Shown here: positions 7,695 to 15,485 of the stretch, piece by piece | Layout of the letters: each line of letters begins with the position of its first letter | Numbering within the stretch: position 1 is the first letter of the stretch | NCBI RefSeq assembly: GCF_045277565.1 | Contig: NZ_CP123584.1 | Location: 4,154,001-4,218,000, forward strand | DNA from: Aliisedimentitalea scapharcae | GTDB taxonomy: Bacteria; Pseudomonadota; Alphaproteobacteria; Rhodobacterales; Rhodobacteraceae | Direction of reading: 5' to 3' | Length of the DNA: 64,000 nt | Notes under the pieces: generated by a model | What the model saw: only the letters and a program-made list of their open reading frames with translations | Told to the model about the DNA's origin: nothing | Databases searched by the model: none | Program-made: the position numbers and the translations under genes

Positions 7695-9350
7695 TCAGGC
7701 AAACCGGCCCTGGCAGAACCACCCTGACGACACCGCCCCACCATGGGCGTAAAACAACCACAGCCGTTCGTGGCACGCGGTCAACACCACCCAGTAGTCC
7801 CGCACCCCGCTGCGCCAGTTGGGGTCCTCCAGCCACCATTCCGGCGCAATTCGTTCCGGCCCCTGCGCTTCGGCCAGATTCCAATCGCGTCCCCGCCAGC
7901 GAAACCGGGGCGGGATCGTGCGGATGTCTGGGGCCTGAACGACCTCGGGCGTCCACAGCAACAATGGGCGCGGACGCGGAGCTGTTGGCCAATTGGCAGA
8001 GGGCACCGACCAGGCCGCGGCCATCACCTTGGCCGTTTTTTCGGGGATATGGGTATCGACCGGGTGCAGCCGGGTGATCGCCTCGAGCCCGACCCGTGCC
8101 CCCATCCGTCCGATCAGATCATCAAGCAATGTATTGCCTTCCAGGCGTTCCCTGACGGCCTGACCCGCCTGCAGATGCCCGACCTGGGTGCGTTCGTGAA
8201 TCGGTTCCACCTGCACCGCGATCAGACGCAGCATGTCTATGCCGTATCCGGCATCAATCTGCTCCAGCTTCATCTCCAACAGCGGGCGGATTCGATGCGG
8301 GTCGCGCAGCGGGCGGGCCAGGCCCACCTCGACCCTCTCGGCCACTTGATCGGTACGATGCGCCTCGAGCCGCAACAGCCGCGCGCCCTTGCCCTTGTCT
8401 TCGAGCAGGGCACACAGCCGGGGCAGAAGCCGGTCGATCCCGGCCATCAGATCCTCGACCAAGCCGATCGGCTCGGGCAGGGTCAGCCGCACCGCAAAAA
8501 CATCCGGCGCGCGGGCCGGAGAGACCGGTTCAGGCGCGCTGCCCATCGCCTGATCCAAACGCTGCACCAATCCGCGCCCGAACCGGCGGGCCAGGGTTGC
8601 ACGTGGCTGTCCCAGCAGGTCTCCGACCCGGCGCAACCCCAGCCGGTTGAGCTGGGCCACGGCCGTGGCCTCCAATCGCAGCGCCGCCACCGGCAGCGGG
8701 CTGAGCGCGCCATAGGTTTGCCCCTGCCCCGCAATCCGCGCCATCCCCTGTGACAGGGGCACCGTCTGTGGCGCGGCACCGCCCCGGGTCCAGTGTTTGC
8801 GCTTGACCGCGCGCGACCGGGTGGCACGGGCCTCCTGCTGGATGGCATCGCCAGAACGGTCTGATCCGGCCCCCACCCCGGCATAACGGGCCAGGGCCCA
8901 TGCGGCACCCAACGTATCGGCAATGCCCATCTGCACGCTCAGCCCCATATCGGCGCAATCCTGTTCGATCTGCGCCAACAGCGTCTCTTCCCCTCCGAAC
9001 AGATGCGCACAACCGGTCAGATCCACCACCAACCCATCCGGTGCCTCATCAGCCACCCAAGGTGAATATTTGCCCGCCCAGCGCCGCAAGATCCCCAGAA
9101 ATGCGGTTTCCGCCGGGCCGTTGCGATTGCGCGTCAACAGGTGAGCACACATGGCATGGGCGTCGCGCAACGGCTGACCAACCTGCAAACCTGCGGCTTC
9201 GGCTGCGGTATTTAACGCGGTGATAACCTGAGTGTTGGATTGTTCTTCGACCACAGCCAAAGGGCCGGCAAGCCCACCACGTTCGGCACGCATTACCCGC
9301 TCCGCTCCCAACCGGGGAAACCATAATGACAAAATACGGCGGCGCGACAT
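7695..9350 (-). CDS. imuB: ImuB, catalytically inactive Y-family polymerase homologue with DUF6504 tail
   Basis: A component of the SOS mutasome that, with ImuA and DnaE2, supports error-prone lesion bypass; ImuB is the adaptor that contacts the beta clamp. The 551-residue protein begins MSRRRILSLWFPRLGAERV: the acidic metal ligand of active Y-family enzymes (VDMDAFF-type) is absent here. It continues with palm/fingers-like sequence, a helix-hairpin-helix region (LNRLGLRRVGDLL) and a little-finger region. The last ~110 residues form a DUF6504 domain (WRGRDWNLAEAQGPERI). The start at 9350 is chosen because the earlier ATG (9383) lies inside the LexA box. imuA is not adjacent, and the dnaE2 gene is ~27 kb away. 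Confidence 0.92.
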   Translation of the reverse strand: MSRRRILSLWFPRLGAERVMRAERGGLAGPLAVVEEQSNTQVITALNTAAEAAGLQVGQPLRDAHAMCAHLLTRNRNGPAETAFLGILRRWAGKYSPWVADEAPDGLVVDLTGCAHLFGGEETLLAQIEQDCADMGLSVQMGIADTLGAAWALARYAGVGAGSDRSGDAIQQEARATRSRAVKRKHWTRGGAAPQTVPLSQGMARIAGQGQTYGALSPLPVAALRLEATAVAQLNRLGLRRVGDLLGQPRATLARRFGRGLVQRLDQAMGSAPEPVSPARAPDVFAVRLTLPEPIGLVEDLMAGIDRLLPRLCALLEDKGKGARLLRLEAHRTDQVAERVEVGLARPLRDPHRIRPLLEMKLEQIDAGYGIDMLRLIAVQVEPIHERTQVGHLQAGQAVRERLEGNTLLDDLIGRMGARVGLEAITRLHPVDTHIPEKTAKVMAAAWSVPSANWPTAPRPRPLLLWTPEVVQAPDIRTIPPRFRWRGRDWNLAEAQGPERIAPEWWLEDPNWRSGVRDYWVVLTACHERLWLFYAHGGAVSSGWFCQGRFA

Positions 9351-9377
9351 CGGAGACCCACATGTGCTTTTGTAAAT

Positions 9378-9392
9378 GTTCACATTCTGTTC
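9378..9392. promoter_or_regulatory. LexA (SOS) box upstream of imuB
   Basis: A perfect direct repeat GTTC-N7-GTTC on the plus strand (GTTC at 9378-9381 and 9389-9392; GAAC-N7-GAAC read in the imuB direction). This is the established alphaproteobacterial LexA operator. It ends 28 bases upstream of the imuB start codon, a typical position. The divergent cytochrome gene starts 50 bases on the other side and could also be affected. Confidence 0.85.
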
Positions 9393-9441
9393 TTATACCT
9401 GACTCGCCCTGCCAGAGTCGAGCCAAACCGGGTTCGCACCC

Positions 9442-9900
9442 ATGCGCCTGATACCGCGACTAATCATTCTGGCCCTGATTCTGGTGGCATCAATCGCGCC
9501 AGCCCAAAACCGCGTGGAAAATCGCCACGTCGCGCAACGGATGCAGCTCATGCAGACAGGGCGGGCCGCTGTGGATGTGCTGACTGGAATGATGAGCAAC
9601 CGAATCCGATTCGACAAACCCCGCGCACGGGCCGCGCGCAAATCCCTGATCAAGATGACCGACGCGATTCCCAAACATTTTCGAAAACGCCGAACTGACC
9701 CGCTGTCGAACGCCAAAATCACGCTGTGGATCAACTGGACCGATTTCAAATATCGGGCCAAGGGTGCCAACAACGCGGCCCGCGCATTGAACGCAAGATC
9801 TTTGAACGGATTGCGCGCGACATTGCCGGATCTGATGCAAACCTGCCTGTCGTGCCACCGGGCCTATCGCAAGGACCGCAAGATGGTCAAAACCCACTAA
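9442..9900 (+). CDS. c'-type (class II) cytochrome c
   Basis: A 152-residue exported haem protein. It has a signal peptide (MRLIPRLIILALILVASIAPA) and a single haem-binding motif CLSCH close to the C terminus, followed by RAYRKDRK. A C-terminal CxxCH preceded by a four-helix-type sequence is the class II arrangement (cytochrome c' / c556). Roles in the family include electron transfer and NO binding; the sequence does not separate these. It is divergent from imuB and has no cytochrome-biogenesis or respiratory neighbours. Confidence 0.88.
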   Translation: MRLIPRLIILALILVASIAPAQNRVENRHVAQRMQLMQTGRAAVDVLTGMMSNRIRFDKPRARAARKSLIKMTDAIPKHFRKRRTDPLSNAKITLWINWTDFKYRAKGANNAARALNARSLNGLRATLPDLMQTCLSCHRAYRKDRKMVKTH

Positions 9901-10051
9901 TCTGGGGGCACCCATCACAGTATAAGAACAACCAACACCGCACGCGCGACCTGCCAGCAGGCATTCGGCACGCAGTGTAAACGAAGCCAAGCAATTTACA
10001 TTGTCTCTGCATAGAGTAAACGGGGCAATCATTGGTTGAGTAATTGTGCAC

Positions 10052-10783
10052 ATGCCCCCGAAAAACTGCGAACTCTCGCCGCTCCTGTCATCGAGAAGCG
10101 TCAGGATGGTACTCCTGTTCTTTATGCTTTTTGGTTTTATTGCCAACACAAAGGCCATGTGGGCGGACGAAAGCCCCTATTGTCACGACACCGAACCGCT
10201 CGCACCAAATGGCGTCGTTCTTCGTATGGGGGAGCGATACTACCGGACCTGTGGGTTGTGGAGTGACAACATGCCCTGGAGGCAATTCCGATTGGATATG
10301 AACCCGAATCTGATCCCGGATCTGTATTCGCGCTACTCTCCGACAAACCTTAGCGTGTATGAAAATGTTGACGGAATTGACCGCATGGTAAACCAGACGT
10401 CCTATTTGATGGCCACAGGAACGCGGGTTTTTGGAGGCATCGAATACCAAAGCCATGAATCCAAAGTGATTGGCCCAAACGGGAAACGAAGCAGCGGCAT
10501 CTACATTTTCTTTCCAAAGGAAGGGGACCACCGCGACATCCCCGAACATTGGGTAACCTGTGCCGGTTGGGGACGTATTCGATCCGACACCCTAACCTGT
10601 CATGTTCACGTAAATGTTGGTGCTGTTGTTGGAACTCTATTGTTTATCGGGTCGGATCAGCGCGGGTTTGACTTCGTCGAACATTTTCCCGGGTTCGCCC
10701 AGGACATCGCTCGCGTCCTTGAGGTTGCTGACGTGACCGACGAACTGGATGATCTGGAAAGAGAAATCGATATTGTTGAGTGA
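10052..10783 (+). CDS. secreted or membrane-anchored protein of unknown function
   Basis: I do not recognise this 243-residue protein. A hydrophobic segment (VLLFFMLFGFIANTKA, about residues 20-35) preceded by Arg residues looks like a signal peptide. The mature part holds at least four cysteines (SPYCHD, YRTCGLW, WVTCAGW, LTCHVH) that could form two disulfides, and an acidic C terminus (VTDELDDLEREIDIVE). The start is uncertain: GTG 10046, ATG 10052 or ATG 10106 are in frame. I prefer 10052 because the extra residues supply the positive n-region. Its base composition is lower in GC than its neighbours by eye, suggesting an acquired or fast-evolving gene. Confidence 0.6.
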   Translation: MPPKNCELSPLLSSRSVRMVLLFFMLFGFIANTKAMWADESPYCHDTEPLAPNGVVLRMGERYYRTCGLWSDNMPWRQFRLDMNPNLIPDLYSRYSPTNLSVYENVDGIDRMVNQTSYLMATGTRVFGGIEYQSHESKVIGPNGKRSSGIYIFFPKEGDHRDIPEHWVTCAGWGRIRSDTLTCHVHVNVGAVVGTLLFIGSDQRGFDFVEHFPGFAQDIARVLEVADVTDELDDLEREIDIVE

Positions 10784-10828
10784 AGGTGCCTTCCGACCCT
10801 AGGGTCAATTGCGGGCAGGCAGCCCCCT

Positions 10829-11446
10829 TCAAACCCCGTAACGCGCCATAAAGGTATCGACAGCCCCCTGCGCAAAGCGGTTTTTCTCTTCCTGCGAGAA
10901 ATCGCGCTCATGCATGAATATCGCGCGCAGCATCCACCCGGCCTTGCACAGCTCGGCAAACTGGTCGGCCGCCAGCGATATATCGTTGATCTTCAATTCA
11001 CCCCGGTCCCTCGCTCCCTCGAGGTATTCCTCCAGATGCGCCTTGAGCACCAACGGGCCGCTTTCATAGAACTCTTGTCCCAACTCCGGGAACCGCTCAG
11101 ATTCAGCCACACAAATCCGGAACATCTGGACGCTGAATTCGGACAGGATGATCGCCATGATCCGGTGTGCCGTCTCAAACAACACCTTTTCGGGCGAACA
11201 GGTGGTTTCCACCAATTCATCCGCCTCACAGGCCTGACGTTCACATTCGGTACGCACCACTTCGCGAAACAACAGCCGCTTGTCCGAGAAATAGCTGTAA
11301 AGCGTTGCCTTGCTGACACCAGCGGCCCGCGCGATATCATCGACGCTGGCCCCTTCGAACCCGTCGGCCATGAATACGCTGCGCGCCCCCTCCAGCACCT
11401 GATCGTACTTTCGGCCCGTTTTCACGATGCGCGTTTGCTGATTCAT
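10829..11446 (-). CDS. TetR/AcrR family transcriptional regulator
   Basis: A 205-residue repressor-type protein. Residues about 12-60 form the TetR helix-turn-helix: ILEGARSVFMADGFEGASVDDIARAAGVSKATLYSYFSDKRLLF is clearly present in this order (here VLEGARSVF). The C-terminal half is the all-helical ligand/dimerisation domain with two cysteines near CERQACEADELVETTCSP. It is divergent from mbfA with 129 bases between start codons, so it may control itself and possibly mbfA, although the mbfA promoter carries an Irr-type box that explains iron control on its own. Ligand unknown. Confidence 0.9.
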   Translation of the reverse strand: MNQQTRIVKTGRKYDQVLEGARSVFMADGFEGASVDDIARAAGVSKATLYSYFSDKRLLFREVVRTECERQACEADELVETTCSPEKVLFETAHRIMAIILSEFSVQMFRICVAESERFPELGQEFYESGPLVLKAHLEEYLEGARDRGELKINDISLAADQFAELCKAGWMLRAIFMHERDFSQEEKNRFAQGAVDTFMARYGV

Positions 11447-11545
11447 GCGACCCCCTTTGTCACTGACCCATTGAACTTAAACCGGAGTGGTAACCTTCAA
11501 CAACAAGAATACTTGGGCTTGCCTCTACCAGCTGCAATGCTAATC

Positions 11546-11560
11546 TTAGAACAGTTCTAA
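11546..11560. promoter_or_regulatory. Irr-type iron control element (ICE) in the mbfA promoter
   Basis: A perfect 15-base palindrome TTAGAACAGTTCTAA centred on base 11553, 16 bases upstream of the mbfA ATG. It matches the core TTAGAA-N3-TTCTAA of the Irr-binding iron control element known in alphaproteobacteria. Because it sits at the ribosome-binding/promoter-proximal end, it is likely an operator for repression under iron limitation. Confidence 0.75.
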
Positions 11561-11575
11561 AGAGGCAGGATACAT

Positions 11576-12550
11576 ATGCGTTTTTTCTCGCACCGCAAGC
11601 GGTTTCGCGACCTGAGTGAACAGGAAGTCATCGCACTGGCCATCTCATCCGAAGAAGATGATGCGCGCATCTATCGCGGTTACGCCGAAACGCTGCGCCA
11701 GGACTTTCCTTCCACGGCCAAGATTTTTGACGGTATGGCTGTCGAAGAGGACAGCCACCGCGCCCAGCTGATTGCCCTACACGAGGCCCGGTTTGGCCCG
11801 ACCATTCCATTGATCCGGCGTGAACATGTGGCAGGTTACTATGCACGGCGACCCGTCTGGTTGGTGGAGAATCTGGGGTTGGATCGGATCCGCGAAGAAG
11901 CGGTGACCATGGAAAAAGACGCCGAACGATTTTACACAACTGCCGCAGCCCACAGCAAGGACGCGCAAACCCGCAAGCTTCTGGGTGATCTGGCTGCAGC
12001 CGAAGCCGGCCACCAATCGACTGCCGATAACCTTGCCCACACCCATCTGACCGAAGAAGGCGTGGACGAAGAGAATGCCACTGCACGGCGCCAGTTCATC
12101 CTGACCTGGGTGCAGCCCGGGCTGGCCGGGCTCATGGATGGATCGGTTTCGACACTGGCACCTATTTTTGCCACGGCCTTTGCTACGCAAGATACATGGA
12201 CCACCTTTCTGGTCGGCATTGCGGCATCGGTTGGAGCCGGAATCTCCATGGGGTTCACCGAAGCCGCATCAGACGACGGCGAACTGTCGGGACGCGGATC
12301 GCCCGTCAAACGCGGCTTTGCCTCGGGGATAATGACAACGGTCGGGGGGTTGGGCCACGCCCTGCCCTATCTCATCACAGACTTCTGGACCGCGACGACC
12401 CTGGCCGGGATTATCGTGTTCATCGAACTTTGGGCCATTGCCTGGATTCAGAACAAATTCATGGAAACCCCGTTCTTCAAGGCCGTGTTCCAAGTGGTTC
12501 TGGGAGGGGCGTTGGTTCTGGCGGCCGGGATCCTGATCGGCAGCGGTTAG
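11576..12550 (+). CDS. mbfA: membrane-bound ferritin-like iron exporter MbfA
   Basis: Exports iron across the cytoplasmic membrane and protects against iron and peroxide stress in the characterised rhizobial homologues. The 324-residue protein has an N-terminal rubrerythrin/ferritin-like domain (residues about 10-165) with di-iron ligand motifs SSEEDDARIY, VEEDSHR, MEKDAERFY and AEAGHQ. A C-terminal VIT1/CCC1-like transport domain follows, with about five membrane segments (starting LAGLMDGSVSTLAPIFA). The start at 11576 has a good GAGGCAGG site. An Irr-type palindrome immediately upstream predicts repression when iron is scarce and expression when it is replete. Confidence 0.93.
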   Translation: MRFFSHRKRFRDLSEQEVIALAISSEEDDARIYRGYAETLRQDFPSTAKIFDGMAVEEDSHRAQLIALHEARFGPTIPLIRREHVAGYYARRPVWLVENLGLDRIREEAVTMEKDAERFYTTAAAHSKDAQTRKLLGDLAAAEAGHQSTADNLAHTHLTEEGVDEENATARRQFILTWVQPGLAGLMDGSVSTLAPIFATAFATQDTWTTFLVGIAASVGAGISMGFTEAASDDGELSGRGSPVKRGFASGIMTTVGGLGHALPYLITDFWTATTLAGIIVFIELWAIAWIQNKFMETPFFKAVFQVVLGGALVLAAGILIGSG

Positions 12551-13606
12551 GTTCTCAACCCCGCCATCCGGGTGATCACGAAAAGGATCGGGCCTCGTCA
12601 ACCCGTCCTCTATCCCAGCCTCCCCGGATCAATGGCAAAGAATGCCCGCCGGGAGAGCGATTGTGTGGATGTGATATGGCACGGTCCCGGACGGGTGCCC
12701 CAAAGGATCTCCCCCACACGGGCCTGTGACTACCCAGATCGTCAAACGCAGTCGCGGCGTATTTCCCAGACCGATCAATGCCCGCCCAGCAATAGAACCG
12801 CTGCTAGACAATCTGGGCTTTGCCAATGATGATATGGGCAAAGCCGGTCGGTTGACGATTGATCTAAAGACGTATTGGCGCGTGTCCATCCATGTGTTGA
12901 AGCCGAGATGGACCAAGGCGCTGAAGACACCGATGCGGCCCTGATCGCGAAAAAATTCGGAACCGGCAGCTCCGACAGCTGGAGAGTCCGGAGACATTCA
13001 TGCGACGACAGCATCACACCTCCCCAGAATGTGACGACCATGCCACCCCACCGATGTACTGAGGCCGATTGAGCGGAGCACGTTCGGCCCATTTTGCGGC
13101 CTGCAGCCGCCTCTCGATATGTCCCCCTTTTAACGGCCATTGGGTTGACCCCGAATACCGTGCTCAGCTCGTCGCCCACAGCGGCTGCATATCGGGGCTA
13201 TGTTGCGCATTGCTTTTGCCGGTCAGGGTTTCGCTTTGCCCCCACTCGGGCGGCTTGCGTGGTTAGGGCGTTCCCGTGACGAAGCTGTCCCAGAATGCGC
13301 CCGCCCATGGCTGCGAGAACAGCGCCTATCACCCCCTGGGATCGAACACCCGGACCGGCAAATCGCGACAGGACACGAACGGAAGAACTCCCGTGTCCAA
13401 ACAGACCGCCGGCACTCCCTTGGACATGGGCGTGGCACCGCGCTTTGCGCGGTGCCACGCCCAACGGGAGGAGACTTCCGACAGGAAGGCGACAACAGGC
13501 GGGAGCGCGACGAAGACAGCAACGTTTTGTTCCACCCAAGACAGCCTGTCGCCACGTTCCCAACAGTGGACATTGCAATTTGGTCAACACATGTTACCAA
13601 TCTGCC
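12551..13606. other. 1.06-kb stretch without a recognisable gene
   Basis: No open frame here looks like a real protein: the six frames give short, Arg/Pro/Cys-rich translations that overlap each other on both strands. The stretch may hold decayed gene fragments. A minus-strand piece around 13060-13180 (reading AVGDELSTVFGVNPMAVKRG) looks more protein-like than the rest, and 13116-13136 contains a CCCCCTTTTAA run that reminded me of some transposon ends. Neither could be confirmed. The segment also contains one copy of a palindromic repeat (13427-13467). The last ~100 bases must include the promoter of the AEC transporter. Confidence 0.5.
13427..13467. repeat. palindromic intergenic repeat, family A copy 1
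   Basis: A perfect 17-bp inverted repeat (13427-13443 and 13447-13463) with a TTT loop. Read on the minus strand, its outer arm is the 15-mer CCGTTGGGCGTGGCA (13453-13467), identical to 17476-17490 and matching 13 of 15 bases at 45185-45199. It lies in the gene-poor stretch upstream of the AEC transporter. Confidence 0.75.
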
Positions 13607-14536
13607 ATGATCGACATTTTCATGAGAACCCTGCCGTTTTTTGCCATCATCGGTCTGGGGTACTGGGCCGGACGCAGCCGATTTTTCAGCGAAGACGCCA
13701 CGGTCTATCTCACCAAATTTGTGTTCTACTTTGCCCTATCCGCGATGATCTTCCGATTTTCTGCCAGCCTGTCCTTTGCCGAAATCTTTAACGGGCGACT
13801 TGTGCTTGCCTATCTGCTCGGAACGGCGGCAACCTACCTGGTTGCCACACTTGTTGCGCGTCTGCGCGGTGTGGATATCCCAACCACGGCCGTTGAATCG
13901 CAGTGCGCGGCCATAGGCAACGTAGGTTTTCTAGGATTGCCAATGTTGGCCGCCTTGTTCGGCACGGCGGCGATTGGGGTTGTTATGTTGGTTCTTGCGG
14001 TCGATCTGGTGGTATTTTCCTCTCTGATCGTCGTTTTGATCAATGTGGGCCGCGGACAGGGGCTTGGCTTGAAAACTCTGCGCCAGGTTGGCATGGGGCT
14101 CTTGCGCAATCCCATGATCGTTTCCATTACCTTGGGGTTGTCCTGGGCCGCTCTTGCGCTTCCATTGCCCGACCCTTTCGACGAATTCCTGTCCATCCTC
14201 GGCGGTGCTGCCACTCCCGGGGCTCTGTTCGCCATCGGGGCCTCCCTGGCCAGCAAGTCTGCAGAACGGATGCAGATTGCGATTTGGCTCAGCAGCGCCA
14301 AATTGATCCTGCATCCGGCGCTGGTCGCCCTATGTGTGCTGGTCCTATTGCCCGTCGATCCCTACTCAGCAGCGGTCACCATATCGGCCGCGGCCCTGCC
14401 CGTGGCAGGCAATGTCTATATGCTGGCGCAACATTATGGAATTGCACCGCACCGCGTTTCGGCTTCGATCCTGTTTTCGACCGTGGCCAGCATAGCGACC
14501 ATTCCCCTTGTCATCGCCTGGGTCGGCACCTTCTGA
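13607..14536 (+). CDS. AEC family (auxin efflux carrier-like) transporter
   Basis: An inner-membrane permease of 309 residues with about ten hydrophobic segments and the typical central break after the fifth. Characteristic elements are an N terminus MIDIFMRTLPFFAIIGLGYWAGR, the motif AIGNVGFLGLPM in the fourth/fifth helices, and ALPVAGNVYMLAQHY near the end. The ATG at 13607 is chosen because upstream sequence in the same frame is not membrane-like; 13622 is an alternative. Bacterial members export small organic anions; the substrate cannot be read from sequence. It precedes fghA by 112 bases on the same strand. Confidence 0.9.
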   Translation: MIDIFMRTLPFFAIIGLGYWAGRSRFFSEDATVYLTKFVFYFALSAMIFRFSASLSFAEIFNGRLVLAYLLGTAATYLVATLVARLRGVDIPTTAVESQCAAIGNVGFLGLPMLAALFGTAAIGVVMLVLAVDLVVFSSLIVVLINVGRGQGLGLKTLRQVGMGLLRNPMIVSITLGLSWAALALPLPDPFDEFLSILGGAATPGALFAIGASLASKSAERMQIAIWLSSAKLILHPALVALCVLVLLPVDPYSAAVTISAAALPVAGNVYMLAQHYGIAPHRVSASILFSTVASIATIPLVIAWVGTF

Positions 14537-14543
14537 GCGCAAA

Positions 14544-14563
14544 TCGACAGTATTTTGTCGCAA
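14544..14563. promoter_or_regulatory. inverted repeat upstream of fghA
   Basis: The arms TCGACA and TGTCGC flank a short AT-rich centre between the AEC transporter stop and fghA (CGACA at 14545-14549, TGTCG at 14556-14560). It lies about 90 bases before the fghA start and could be an operator for the fghA-sthA transcript or a weak terminator. No T-run follows, which favours the operator reading. Confidence 0.35.
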
Positions 14564-14648
14564 ACCGCGCGACCTGGGACGGGCCTGTACTGGACGCGCC
14601 TCTCCCATGGCGTTAGCGATAAGCCAACAGCAAATAAGGAGTCGATTC

Positions 14649-15482
14649 ATGGAAACCGTTGCAGAGAACAGGGCCTTTGGGGGCATTCAGGGTGTTTACA
14701 AGCACGCCAGTAGCGCCACCAAATGTGACATGACGTTTGGCCTGTTTCTGCCCGAAGAAGCCCAAGACGGCCCGGTGCCGGTGTTGTGGTATCTGTCGGG
14801 CCTGACCTGCACCCATGAAAACGCGATGGTCAAGGCCGGTGCCCAGTCCTGGGCCGCTGAACAGGGCATCGCACTGGTATTTCCTGACACCTCGCCGCGC
14901 GGCGAAGGGGTTGCCAATGATGACGCCTATGACCTCGGCCAAGGCGCTGGGTTTTATGTCAATGCCACCCAAGCCCCCTGGGCATCGCATTTTCAAATGT
15001 GGGACTATGTCGCCGAAGAGCTGCCTGCTCTGCTGGGTGAAAACTTTGCCATTGATCTGAACCGCCAGGGAATCACCGGCCATTCGATGGGCGGCCACGG
15101 CGCGCTGACCCTGGCGATGAACCTGCCCGGCCGGTTCAAATCGGTTTCAGCGTTTGCACCCATTTCGAACCCAACCGCCAGCGATTGGGGCCGCAAGCAG
15201 CTGAGCGCCTATCTGGGCGACGATGAAAGCGCCTGGGTCAAACATGACGCCACGCTTTTGATGAAGGCAAAGGGGTTTGACGGGCCGATTCTGATCGACA
15301 CCGGCACCTCGGACCAGTTCATCGACCTGTTGAAGCCAGAAGCCTTGGCCCATGCAGTCGCGGAACGCCGTCAGCAGGCCACCCTGCGGATGCAGCCAGG
15401 TTATGATCACAGCTATTTCTTTGTATCGACCTTCATGGAAGAGCATGTGAGCTTTCACGCAGACGCCCTGTATCGGGACTAA
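14649..15482 (+). CDS. fghA: S-formylglutathione hydrolase
   Basis: Hydrolyses S-formylglutathione to formate and glutathione, the second step of glutathione-dependent formaldehyde detoxification. The 277-residue alpha/beta hydrolase has the catalytic Ser146 in GHSMGGHGA, the family's LSGLTCTHEN oxyanion segment, an Asp in DTGTSDQF and the catalytic His in GYDHSYFF. The ATG at 14649 is preceded by AAGGAG at optimal spacing. sthA begins 3 bases after the stop, so the two are cotranscribed. The partner alcohol dehydrogenase (adhC/flhA type) is not in the window. Confidence 0.95.
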   Translation: METVAENRAFGGIQGVYKHASSATKCDMTFGLFLPEEAQDGPVPVLWYLSGLTCTHENAMVKAGAQSWAAEQGIALVFPDTSPRGEGVANDDAYDLGQGAGFYVNATQAPWASHFQMWDYVAEELPALLGENFAIDLNRQGITGHSMGGHGALTLAMNLPGRFKSVSAFAPISNPTASDWGRKQLSAYLGDDESAWVKHDATLLMKAKGFDGPILIDTGTSDQFIDLLKPEALAHAVAERRQQATLRMQPGYDHSYFFVSTFMEEHVSFHADALYRD

Positions 15483-15485
15483 GCC

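Noticed and set aside
12629..12997. Minus-strand frame of 122 codons in the gene-poor stretch
   Set aside because: No start with a ribosome site, no recognisable motif, and overlapping frames of equal length on the other strand; treated as possible decayed sequence only.
13116..13136. CCCCCTTTTAACGGCC run as a transposon end
   Set aside because: It vaguely resembles some IS terminal sequences, but no matching inverted copy, transposase fragment or target duplication is visible.
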